DNA of 9,050 nucleotides from Betaproteobacteria bacterium (GCA_029883965.1 JAOUIN010000085.1:1-9050), one strand, 5' to 3'; positions 1 to 6,137 are shown, counted from the stretch's first letter. Translations and numbers: made by a program. Notes: generated by a model not told the origin, from the letters alone.

Positions 1-146
1 ATCGCCGACCCCGCAGGGCATCCGGCGCCTTGCCCCGCCGGTCCGGATTGGGTATCTTTACTGCCCTGCTGTCCGCGGTTGCAAACCACCTTCCGCGGCG
101 GGCATCGGACTCCTCCCGAGACCGATTCCGCCGCACGGTGCAGACG

Positions 147-464
147 TCAGGGCTTGTTTCCCATCGGAAACGGCCAGGCGCCTGGAATTGCAATCGGACG
201 GGGCGCTACCGGGGCTGGTCCCGACATTGCTTGGGACGCCGGCTTTACGGCAGCTGCCCGCTTTTTGGCGGCAGGCTTTTTCTTGACTGCTTTTTTCTTA
301 GCCGGCTTTCGGGCCGGCTTTTTTTTGCCTGCTTTCCGGCTTGCGCTTTTTTTGCCCGCACTTTTCCGAACCGGCTTTTTCACGACTTTCTTTTTCTTGA
401 CCGCTTTTCTGGCCGCTTTCTTGACTGCTTTTTTCTTGGTTGCCTTCTTTTTTGCTTTTGCCAT
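147..464 (-). CDS. Histone H1-like lysine/alanine-rich DNA-binding protein
   Basis: Encodes a 105-residue, extremely basic protein. Residues 1 to about 80 are almost entirely Lys, Ala, Arg, Val and Pro in repeating KKAVKK, KKPARK and KPAKK blocks, followed by a short Pro-rich, non-basic tail ending in AWPFPMGNKP. This is the composition of bacterial H1-like nucleoid proteins, which resemble the C-terminal tail of eukaryotic H1 and bind DNA through charge without a folded domain. The WPFP-type tail recalls betaproteobacterial members from memory. I chose the ATG at 464 over the longer open frame because AGGAGG lies about 6 nt upstream and the basic composition begins exactly there; the extra 18 upstream codons look non-coding. 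It follows the DUF2442 gene by about 110 bp. The likely role is nucleoid compaction or general DNA binding. Low complexity makes fine homology unreliable, but the class is clear. Confidence 0.88.
   Translation of the reverse strand: MAKAKKKATKKKAVKKAARKAVKKKKVVKKPVRKSAGKKSASRKAGKKKPARKPAKKKAVKKKPAAKKRAAAVKPASQAMSGPAPVAPRPIAIPGAWPFPMGNKP
279..437 (-). repeat. Internal direct repeats in the H1-like gene
   Basis: The 21-bp stretch at 279-299 recurs identically at 417-437, 138 bp apart. Both copies encode a Lys-rich block of the KKAVKK type. A diverged copy lies around 393-410. These are coding repeats of the basic tail and a natural substrate for slippage or recombination that would change protein length. 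Confidence 0.75.
300..326 (+). terminator. Terminator-like hairpin antisense to the H1-like gene
   Basis: On the plus strand, AGCCGGC (300-306) pairs perfectly with GCCGGCT (313-319) around a 6-nt loop. The 3' arm runs into eight consecutive T (319-326). This is the textbook shape of an intrinsic terminator, but no plus-strand gene ends here. It may be a by-product of Lys (AAA/AAG) and Pro/Ala/Arg codons on the minus strand, or it may stop antisense transcription. Structure is certain; function is not. Confidence 0.35.
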
Positions 465-521
465 GCGAGCCTCCTTCACTATCGACCCATCGCGCGCTTC
501 TCCCGGCGGGATGCGCAATAT

Positions 522-543
522 GCGTACCTGTCAGCCGGTACGC
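522..543. repeat. Inverted repeat between the DUF2442 and H1-like genes
   Basis: GCGTACC (522-528) and GGTACGC (537-543) form a perfect 7-bp stem with an 8-nt loop. It sits 30 bp past the DUF2442 stop and about 60 bp before the H1-like start. There is no T-run on the minus-strand side, so it is not a classical terminator. It could be a protein-binding palindrome or a leader hairpin. Confidence 0.5.
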
Positions 544-572
544 GCCTTTCCCTACGTTGCTCCATTCCTAGA

Positions 573-878
573 CTAGTGCAAAGCTGCGCCGGCCTTTGTG
601 ATTAAATTGCGATACAGCATGTCCGGGTCAACGCGTATGCCTCCGCTCCAGGTCAACACGTTCGAAACCGGATCAAAAGCGACACGGCGGAACAGCGCGG
701 CATCGGACAACACCTCCATCGCCATATCCTCCACCAGATCGCCCAGATAAACATGCCCTTCCAGACCGTCATCGAAGCGCAGCCATAGCGTACAGTTATC
801 TTCCGCGCGCAGTTCGGTCACCGTGTGCAAACGGGTTCTGCGGCTGCGGTAACGCCGGAACTTCAGACTGAGTGCCAA
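573..878 (-). CDS. DUF2442 domain protein
   Basis: A 101-residue protein whose body (about residues 20-92) matches the DUF2442 pattern: a VTELRAED strand, LWLRFDDGLEGHVYLGDLVED, then FRRVAFDPVSNVLTWSGGIRVDPDMLY. The N-terminal 18 residues are basic (RRYRSRRTR) and lie outside the domain. The start is a TTG at 878 with GGAGGG 8 nt upstream. A GTG at 821 (residue 20) would give only the domain but has no visible ribosome binding site. DUF2442 proteins have no firm biochemical function; many sit beside a DUF4160 gene in toxin-antitoxin-like pairs. No DUF4160 frame is visible in the flanking 190 bp, so this copy looks solitary. It lies between nrdB and the H1-like gene on the same strand. Confidence 0.82.
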   Translation of the reverse strand: MALSLKFRRYRSRRTRLHTVTELRAEDNCTLWLRFDDGLEGHVYLGDLVEDMAMEVLSDAALFRRVAFDPVSNVLTWSGGIRVDPDMLYRNLITKAGAALH

Positions 879-916
879 GAGTTGGTCCCTCCAAGGTAAC
901 GGTCGTTGAAATCCGG

Positions 917-948
917 AAAAAAACCGGCAGCACCGCCATGCGGTTTTA
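917..948 (-). terminator. Candidate intrinsic terminator downstream of nrdB
   Basis: On the minus strand AAAACCG (947-941) pairs with CGGTTTT (926-920) around a 14-nt GC-rich loop, and the 3' arm continues as a run of seven T (923-917). It lies about 120 bp past the nrdB stop and 40 bp before the DUF2442 start, where a terminator would separate the two. The stem is short and A/T-rich at its base, so strength is uncertain. The mirrored T-tract on the plus strand is shorter. Confidence 0.4.
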
Positions 949-992
949 TTCGCACTGCGATACGTCGCCGGTTCTTGTAACGCTTCAGCACA

Positions 993-1013
993 GAATCCCG
1001 CGTGGCGGAATCC
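993..1013 (-). other. RNA hairpin 3' of nrdB, paired only in minus-strand transcript
   Basis: In the minus-strand transcript GGATTCCGC (1013-1005) and GCGGGATTC (1001-993) form nine consecutive pairs with a 3-nt CAC loop if two G.U wobbles are allowed. On the plus strand the same positions would be A.C mismatches, so the fold is directional. It starts 57 bp past the nrdB stop and has no T-run. It may protect the 3' end or act with the downstream terminator candidate. Confidence 0.45.
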
Positions 1014-1069
1014 ACATGATCAGGCGCATGGTTGGTGTTTGCCCCCTGTTGTCAGGCCTGCGAAACGCA

Positions 1070-2191
1070 TCAGTCCCACGACAATGCGCCGCCGGTCTGG
1101 TATTCAATTACCCGGGTCTCAAAAAAGTTGCGCTCCTTTTTCAGGTCGATCATTTCGGCCATCCACGGGAACGGATTGGTCGCGCCTTCAAACAGCACTT
1201 CGAGTCCGATCTGCTGGGCACGGCGGTTGGCGATGAACCGCAGGTATTCCTTGAACATCGCCGCGTTCAGTCCCAGCACGCCGCGCGGCATGGTGTCCTC
1301 GGCATACTTGTACTCAAGCGCCACGCCCTTGTGGAACAATTCACGCAGCTCTTCACGGAACTCAGCCGTCCACAGATGCGGATTCTCGAGCTTGATCTGG
1401 TTGATCAGGTCGATGCCGAAATTGCAATGCATGGACTCGTCACGCAGAATGTACTGATACTGCTCGGCAGCGCCGGTCATCTTGTTCTGCCGGCCCAGCG
1501 CGAGAATCTGCGCAAACCCGACATAGAAGAACAGGCCTTCCATCAGGCACGCGAACACGATCAGGCTTTTCAGCAGCTTCTGGTCGTTTTCCGGCGTGCC
1601 GGTCTTGAACATCGGATTGGTCAGCACGTCGATAAACGGAATCAGGAATTCATCCTTGTCGCGTATCGACGAAACCTCATGGTAGGCATTGAATATCTCG
1701 CCCTCATGCAATCCCAGGCTCTCGACGATGTACTGGTAGGCATGGGTGTGTATGGCTTCTTCAAAGGCCTGGCGCAGCAGATACTGGCGGCATTCCGGCG
1801 CAGTAATGTGGCGGTACGTACCCAGCACGATGTTGTTCGCCGCCAGCGAGTCGGCGGTTACGAAAAAGCCCAGATTGCGCTTGACGATGCGACGTTCGTC
1901 CTCGGTCAGCCCGTTGGGATTTTTCCACAATTCGATGTCGCGGCTCATCTGGATTTCCTGCGGCATCCAGTGGTTGGCGCAGGCGGACAGATACTTGTCC
2001 CAAGCCCATTTGTATTTGAACGGAACCAGCTGATTGACGTCGGTGCGGCCGTTGATGATGCGCTTGTCTGCGACATTGACGCGCCGGAGTTCGTCGGCAG
2101 CGGGGCTCTGCGATGGCCCCCCGTCCGGCATCGCGGGCTGTCGCCCGGTTCCCGTGCCGGTGGCAGCCCCGGTTTCTTCAAATTGCAGCAT
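1070..2191 (-). CDS. nrdB: Ribonucleoside-diphosphate reductase, beta subunit (class Ia)
   Basis: Small (R2) subunit of aerobic ribonucleotide reductase; it houses the di-iron centre and the stable tyrosyl radical used by NrdA to reduce NDPs to dNDPs. The 373-residue length is typical. A low-complexity N-terminal tail (about 1-35, Gly/Thr/Pro-rich) precedes the helical core. By alignment from memory to E. coli, the iron ligands are D114, E145, H148, E218, E252 and H255, all present. The radical tyrosine is Y152 in the ExxHxxxY pattern, so this is class Ia rather than the Chlamydia-type class Ic, which has Phe there. The C-terminal tail, YQTGGALSWD, carries Y364 for radical transfer and docking to NrdA. 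The ATG at 2191 has AGGAG 7 nt upstream. It follows nrdA by 169 bp and is probably co-transcribed with it. Confidence 0.97.
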   Translation of the reverse strand: MLQFEETGAATGTGTGRQPAMPDGGPSQSPAADELRRVNVADKRIINGRTDVNQLVPFKYKWAWDKYLSACANHWMPQEIQMSRDIELWKNPNGLTEDERRIVKRNLGFFVTADSLAANNIVLGTYRHITAPECRQYLLRQAFEEAIHTHAYQYIVESLGLHEGEIFNAYHEVSSIRDKDEFLIPFIDVLTNPMFKTGTPENDQKLLKSLIVFACLMEGLFFYVGFAQILALGRQNKMTGAAEQYQYILRDESMHCNFGIDLINQIKLENPHLWTAEFREELRELFHKGVALEYKYAEDTMPRGVLGLNAAMFKEYLRFIANRRAQQIGLEVLFEGATNPFPWMAEMIDLKKERNFFETRVIEYQTGGALSWD

Positions 2192-2360
2192 ATTCAGTCT
2201 CCTTTATTGGCGTTGTGGGTGGACACTTTCCGGCGCGGACCGCGGCTCTTGATCGTTTTTGTCGGTGAGACCGCGGCAGTACCGGCGAAGCAAACACTTT
2301 TCCAACAACTGCTGTTCAATATTCCAGCTTCTTCCCTGATTCGCGCCTGTTTGTTTCCGT
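2192..2360 (-). other. nrdA-nrdB spacer with 9-bp direct repeats
   Basis: This 169-bp spacer carries no convincing gene; a 68-codon frame through it has no recognisable similarity. It contains two copies of GACCGCGGC (2238-2246 and 2269-2277), 31 bp apart, each holding the palindrome CCGCGG. It ends in the strong nrdB ribosome binding site (AAAGGAG, around 2199-2205). I see no good promoter, so read-through from nrdA seems likely. Confidence 0.5.
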
Positions 2361-5219
2361 CTATTGGCATGCCTCGCACTCGGGATCGAGTATCGAGCAC
2401 GCTTTGCCCTGTTCACCGCCACCGCCATCGGACGGCACCGCATTCAACTGACCTGCCTTCGAAGTCGATTTCTCGGTCGACGTCGCCCCGAGCGTGCGCA
2501 GGTAGTACGTCGTTTTCAGCCCGCGCAGCCATGCAAGTTTGTAGGTGTCATCAAGCTTCTTGCCCGAAGCGCCCGCCATGTAGATGTTGAGGGACTGCGA
2601 CTGATCCACCCATTTTTGCCGCCGCGCCGCGCACTCCACCAGCCAGCTGGCGTCCATTTCGAAAGCAGTCGCATAAAGGCTGCGCACATCCGGCGGCACC
2701 CGGTCTATTTTCGCCAACGATCCGTCGAAATATTTGAGGTCGGCGATCATCACCTCATCCCAGAGATTCAGCTTCTTCAGGTCACGGACGAGGAACTCGT
2801 TGACGACCGTAAATTCACCTGACAGGTTCGATTTCACATAAAGGTTCTGATAGGTCGGCTCGATGCACTGCGATAGCCCGGTGATATTGGCTATGGTTGC
2901 GGTCGGCGCAATCGCCAGACAGTTCGAGTTGCGCACGCCCACGCGCTGGATACGACTGCGCAGGCTGCTCCAGTCCAGTGACGCAGACATGTCACATTCG
3001 ACGTAACCGCCACGTTCGTCCGCAAGCAGCCGGACTGAATCCAGCGGCAATATGCCCCGGTCCCACAGCGAACCCTTGAACGTCGAATAGGGCCCGCGCT
3101 CCTCTGCCAGGTCAGCCGATGCCGAGAAAGCCGTGTAGGCGACCTGCTCCATCGAGCGGTCGGAGAACTCCACCGCTGCCGGCGAACCGTAGGGAATGCG
3201 CAGCATGTGCAGGCAGTCCTGGAAGCCCATGATGCCCAACCCTACCGGCCGATGCTTGAAGTTCGAATTGCGTGCCTTGTTGACGTTGTAGAAATTCAGG
3301 TCGATCACGTTATCGAGCATGCGCATCGCCGTGCCGACCGTGCGCTTGAGTTTCTCCATGTCGAGCAGACCGGTGGACAGGTCCAGATGTGCCGGCATGT
3401 TCACGGATCCCAGATTGCATACGGCAATCTCGTCAGGGCCGGTATTCAGCGTGATTTCCGTGCACAGGTTAGAGCTGTGCACCACGCCCACGTGCTGTTG
3501 CGGCGAGCGCAGGTTGCACGGATCCTTAAACGTGATCCACGGATGCCCCGTCTCAAACAGCATGGTCAGCATCTTGCGCCACAACTGGTTGGCTGGAATC
3601 TTCTTGTAGAGTTTCATCTCGCCGCGGGCACACTTTTCCTCGTAGCCGACGTAGGCCTTCTCGAAGGCCTTGCCGAATTTCTCATGCAGGTCCGGCACGT
3701 CTGACGGTGAGAACAGCGTCCATTCACCATTCTCCATGACGCGCTTCATGAACAGATCCGGCACCCAGTTCGCGGTGTTCATGTCATGCGTGCGGCGACG
3801 GTCATCGCCGGTGTTCTTGCGCAGCTCGAGAAACTCCTCCATGTCGAGGTGCCAGGACTCGAGGTAGGAACACACCGCGCCCTTGCGCTTTCCGCCCTGG
3901 TTCACGGCGACCGCAGTGTCGTTGACCACTTTCAGGAACGGCACCACGCCCTGTGATTTGCCGTTGGTTCCCTTGATGTGCGCGCCCAGTGCCCGTACCG
4001 GCGTCCAGTCATTGCCGATTCCGCCGGCGTACTTCTGCAACATCGCGTTTTCCTTGATCGCCTCGTATATGCCATCGAGGTCGTCGGAAACCGTGGTCAG
4101 ATAACAACTGGCCAGTTGCGAGCGACGCGTACCGGAGTTGAACAGCGTCGGCGTCGAACTCATGAAATCAAAACTGGACAGCACGTTGTAGAACTCAATC
4201 GCGCGCGCCTCGCGGCTGCCCTCCGGCTCATTGAGCGCCAGACCCATCGCGACACGCATGAAGAAAATCTGCGGAAGTTCTATGCGCTGCCCGCCGATAT
4301 GAAGGAAATAACGGTCATACAGAATCTGCAGTCCAAGGTACGCGAACTTCAGGTCGCGCTGCGCATCCAGCGCGGCGCCCAGTGCGTTCAGGTCATAGTG
4401 CCCCAGGCGCTCATCGAGCAATTCTGCGGCGATACCCTTTTTGATGAACTCCGGCAGGTAGACCGCGTAACGGGTTGCCATGTCGGCCTGCGTGACTTCC
4501 TCACCCAGGGTCTCGAAACGCAGCGTGTGCAGCAGCAGGCGTGCGGTCACATAGCTGTAGCCGGGATCCTGCTCGATCAGGCCGCGCGCCGCGAGAACCA
4601 GCGATTTGCGCACTTCTTCGATGGGCACCCCTTCATAGAGATCACGGTACATCGCATCGAGAATCGGCTGGGCGCTGACATCGCGGCCAAGACCGGCACA
4701 CGCGCTTTCCACCAGCGCGGTAATTCGCGGCAGATCGAACGGGCGGGTGACGCCCGCTTCGACGACGTTAATGACGCCCTCCCGATGCGCTGCGCCTGCG
4801 GGATGGGCCTCACGCTGGCGCGCACGCTCCTTCGACCGCTCTTCGCGGTAAAGAACATAAGCGCGTGCCACATGGTGTTCACCCATGCGCATCAACGCCA
4901 GTTCGACCTGATCCTGGATATCCTCGATATGAAACGTGCCGCCCGACGGCTGCCGCCGCATCAGCGCTGCAGTCACTGCGTCGGTGAGTGCCGCAACCTG
5001 TTCACGCACCCGCGCCGAAGCGGCACCCTGTCCGCCATTCACGGCTATAAACGCCTTGGTCATTGCAATCGCAATTTTTCCGGGCGCGAACCCCACCACC
5101 GAGCCGTTGCGCCGGATGATCTTGTACTGGGCATACAACGCCTCTTGGGCAGCCTCGTCGTGCGCTGGCGCACTTTGCGGGACGGCGCGGGTATGAATGG
5201 GCTCTACGGCTACGTGCAT
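2361..5219 (-). CDS. nrdA: Ribonucleoside-diphosphate reductase, alpha subunit (class Ia)
   Basis: Large (R1) catalytic and allosteric subunit of aerobic ribonucleotide reductase. The 952 residues exceed the roughly 760 of E. coli NrdA because of the N-terminus. Residues about 31-125 form a canonical ATP-cone (YKIIRRNGSVVGFAPGKIA), and about 149-235 look like a second, diverged cone, as in Pseudomonas NrdA. In the barrel, active-site C372, N584, C586, E588 and C601 correspond to E. coli C225, N437, C439, E441 and C462. Y905-Y906 are the radical-transfer pair. The C-terminal tail has C941, C948 and C951 (ending ECEACQ), the shuttle cysteines re-reduced by thioredoxin or glutaredoxin. The ATG at 5219 has AAGGAG 10 nt upstream. 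It leads nrdB and is preceded by a region with an NrdR box, implying repression by NrdR when dATP is high. No catalytic residue is missing. Confidence 0.97.
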   Translation of the reverse strand: MHVAVEPIHTRAVPQSAPAHDEAAQEALYAQYKIIRRNGSVVGFAPGKIAIAMTKAFIAVNGGQGAASARVREQVAALTDAVTAALMRRQPSGGTFHIEDIQDQVELALMRMGEHHVARAYVLYREERSKERARQREAHPAGAAHREGVINVVEAGVTRPFDLPRITALVESACAGLGRDVSAQPILDAMYRDLYEGVPIEEVRKSLVLAARGLIEQDPGYSYVTARLLLHTLRFETLGEEVTQADMATRYAVYLPEFIKKGIAAELLDERLGHYDLNALGAALDAQRDLKFAYLGLQILYDRYFLHIGGQRIELPQIFFMRVAMGLALNEPEGSREARAIEFYNVLSSFDFMSSTPTLFNSGTRRSQLASCYLTTVSDDLDGIYEAIKENAMLQKYAGGIGNDWTPVRALGAHIKGTNGKSQGVVPFLKVVNDTAVAVNQGGKRKGAVCSYLESWHLDMEEFLELRKNTGDDRRRTHDMNTANWVPDLFMKRVMENGEWTLFSPSDVPDLHEKFGKAFEKAYVGYEEKCARGEMKLYKKIPANQLWRKMLTMLFETGHPWITFKDPCNLRSPQQHVGVVHSSNLCTEITLNTGPDEIAVCNLGSVNMPAHLDLSTGLLDMEKLKRTVGTAMRMLDNVIDLNFYNVNKARNSNFKHRPVGLGIMGFQDCLHMLRIPYGSPAAVEFSDRSMEQVAYTAFSASADLAEERGPYSTFKGSLWDRGILPLDSVRLLADERGGYVECDMSASLDWSSLRSRIQRVGVRNSNCLAIAPTATIANITGLSQCIEPTYQNLYVKSNLSGEFTVVNEFLVRDLKKLNLWDEVMIADLKYFDGSLAKIDRVPPDVRSLYATAFEMDASWLVECAARRQKWVDQSQSLNIYMAGASGKKLDDTYKLAWLRGLKTTYYLRTLGATSTEKSTSKAGQLNAVPSDGGGGEQGKACSILDPECEACQ

Positions 5220-5254
5220 GATATTTTAACTCCTTGATTTTTATACGTTTTAAA

Positions 5255-5277
5255 TTCCCGCGACCCCCAAGCGGGAA
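5255..5277 (-). promoter_or_regulatory. Hairpin in the nrdA mRNA leader
   Basis: TTCCCGC and GCGGGAA (5271-5277 and 5255-5261) pair perfectly over 7 bp with a 9-nt loop containing five G in a row in the minus-strand transcript. It lies about 20 nt upstream of the nrdA Shine-Dalgarno sequence. The following bases are TTTAAAA, not a long T-run, so attenuation is possible but weakly supported. It may instead stabilise the leader or keep the ribosome site open. Confidence 0.45.
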
Positions 5278-5310
5278 CGCCAGATACTGCAAAATCGCTA
5301 CGTGCACCAA

Positions 5311-5326
5311 CCACTATATATTGTGG
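5311..5326. promoter_or_regulatory. NrdR box upstream of nrdA
   Basis: The 16-mer CCACTATATATTGTGG fits the NrdR-box core CWATATATWG at all ten core positions, and the palindrome extends outward to 5309-5328 with one central-pair asymmetry only. NrdR is the nucleotide-sensing repressor of bacterial nrd operons. The site lies about 90 bp upstream of nrdA, just downstream of the candidate -10 or overlapping an alternative one, a position suited to repression. The nrdR gene itself is not in this window. Confidence 0.88.
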
Positions 5327-5341
5327 TTTACATACTAATTT

Positions 5342-5357
5342 CGCCCAATTCTAGTAG
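5342..5357. promoter_or_regulatory. Possible degenerate second NrdR box
   Basis: Exactly 31 bp from the strong box, the core CCAATTCTAG keeps six of ten consensus positions including the outer C and G. NrdR usually binds two boxes about three helical turns apart, so the spacing supports it more than the sequence does. It overlaps the candidate -10 element at 5348-5353. Confidence 0.35.
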
Positions 5358-5376
5358 CCGAAATTTTAATTCGCAA
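5348..5376 (-). promoter_or_regulatory. Candidate sigma-70 promoter for nrdAB
   Basis: On the minus strand TTGCGA (5376-5371) is followed after 17 bp by TAGAAT (5353-5348), each four or five of six to consensus. A/T tracts upstream (5388-5404) resemble an UP element. The start would fall near 5341, giving a leader of about 120 nt that carries the NrdR box and the hairpin. A second option is TTGGGC (5348-5343) with a -10 lying inside the NrdR box. Confidence 0.5.
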
Positions 5377-5437
5377 TAGGTTTTGACGCTTTTTTTAAAA
5401 GTTCTTGAGAAACAGCAGGAAACGGCGTTAAGCACCG

Positions 5438-5460
5438 GATTAATTGCATAAAAATTAATC
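5438..5460. repeat. AT-rich inverted repeat upstream of nrdA promoter
   Basis: GATTAAT (5438-5444) and ATTAATC (5454-5460) are perfect inverted repeats separated by 9 bp. They lie about 60 bp upstream of the candidate -35. No T-run follows on either strand, so it is more likely a regulator-binding site or a chance AT-rich palindrome than a terminator. Confidence 0.4.
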
Positions 5461-5588
5461 ACTCGACGGGCGCAATTTTCCCGGCCTGGCTGCAATGGGG
5501 TGGGATTTCGGTTGCAGCGTGGCGATAACGCCGGAGACCGGGCGGTCAGCTGCAATAACCACATAAATTATTGTTTTTTATAATATTT

Positions 5589-6128
5589 TTATTTGTGTAA
5601 CTGCTGACGGTAACGATCCCAGTCGAAATGCGGCCCGGGGTCCGTTTTGCGCCCCGGGGCGATATCGGAGTGACCCGCGCTGGCAACAATCGGATACCGC
5701 CTGTAGAGCGCGCGCGCCAGCGCCCCCAGATGCGCGTATTGCGCATCGCTGTATGCAACATCGTCAGCACCTTCGAGCTCGATACCTATCGAAAAATCAT
5801 TGCAATGGTCGCGGCCACACCACTGTGACCGCCCCGCATGCCAAGCCCGGCGCTCACACGGAACGAACTGCAGCAACGCACCATCGCGGCGAACAAGAAA
5901 ATGGGCGGATACCCGCAGTGCAGCGATGTTCTCGAAATACGGATGCGCCTGCGGATCAAGCCGGTTCATGAACAGGTCAATGACAGCCGCACCGCCGAAA
6001 ACCCCGGGCGGCAGACTGATGTTGTGGATGACCAGCAAATCTATCGAGGCGCCCGGCGGGCGATCATCACAATTCGGTGACGCGATGAATTGCGCTTCAT
6101 CAACCAGCCCCGCACCATCAACGTTCAT
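5589..6128 (-). CDS. ampD: 1,6-anhydro-N-acetylmuramyl-L-alanine amidase AmpD
   Basis: Cytoplasmic zinc amidase that cleaves the lactyl-amide bond between anhydroMurNAc and the stem peptide during cell-wall recycling. In bacteria with AmpR/AmpC its loss induces beta-lactamase. The 179-residue length is typical. The N-terminus reads PSPNCDDRP-like (17-24), then VIHNISLPPG with zinc ligand H35, SAHFLVRRDG, WHAG, CNDFSIGIELEG with catalytic E117, and GHSDIAPGRKTDPGP with H153, K161 and D163. These match Citrobacter AmpD H34, E116, H154, K162 and D164, so all catalytic residues are present. No signal peptide is seen, as expected. The ATG at 6128 comes 9 bp after the pilR stop and has only a weak AGG upstream, suggesting translational coupling to pilR. 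Since pilR is interrupted, ampD expression could be reduced by polarity. Confidence 0.96.
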   Translation of the reverse strand: MNVDGAGLVDEAQFIASPNCDDRPPGASIDLLVIHNISLPPGVFGGAAVIDLFMNRLDPQAHPYFENIAALRVSAHFLVRRDGALLQFVPCERRAWHAGRSQWCGRDHCNDFSIGIELEGADDVAYSDAQYAHLGALARALYRRYPIVASAGHSDIAPGRKTDPGPHFDWDRYRQQLHK

Positions 6129-6137
6129 GCCTGCATT

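Larger units (their letters stand above)
5220..5588 (-). other. AT-rich control region between ampD and nrdA
   Basis: This 369-bp stretch holds no supported gene and is clearly richer in A/T than its neighbours. From ampD towards nrdA it contains an AT-rich tract straight after the ampD stop (5555-5590), an inverted repeat (5438-5460), A/T tracts resembling an UP element (5388-5404), a candidate promoter (5348-5376), an NrdR box (5311-5326), a leader hairpin (5255-5277) and the nrdA ribosome binding site (5230-5235). It separates two transcription units. Confidence 0.8.

Noticed and set aside
58..105. 15-residue minus-strand frame with a good GGAGG upstream
   Set aside because: It starts with ATG at 105 and stops at 58. 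It is too short to tell from chance, with no similarity or context; only the ribosome-like site is notable.
30..605. Plus-strand frame rich in Phe, Leu and Arg that looks like a membrane protein
   Set aside because: It is the reverse image of the Lys-rich H1-like gene: Lys codons read as Phe/Leu on the other strand. The minus-strand frame has the strong ribosome site and family composition.
1070..2191. Possibility that NrdB is the Chlamydia-type, tyrosine-less class Ic enzyme
   Set aside because: Overall sequence style recalls that subgroup, but the radical position is Tyr (Y152 in E145-A-I-H148-T-H-A-Y152), so class Ia is the supported call.
2194..2400. 68-codon minus-strand frame across the nrdA-nrdB spacer
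   Set aside because: It overlaps the nrdA 3' end in another frame and shows no family features. It ends at the nrdB ribosome site, as expected for a chance frame.
872..2590. Long plus-strand open frame of 572 codons
   Set aside because: It is antisense to nrdB and the end of nrdA, whose catalytic residues are all intact. Its protein has no recognisable domain, and long antisense frames are common opposite GC-rich genes.
3978..5237. Plus-strand open frame of 419 codons
   Set aside because: Entirely antisense to the conserved N-terminal half of nrdA; no domain and no ribosome site recognised.
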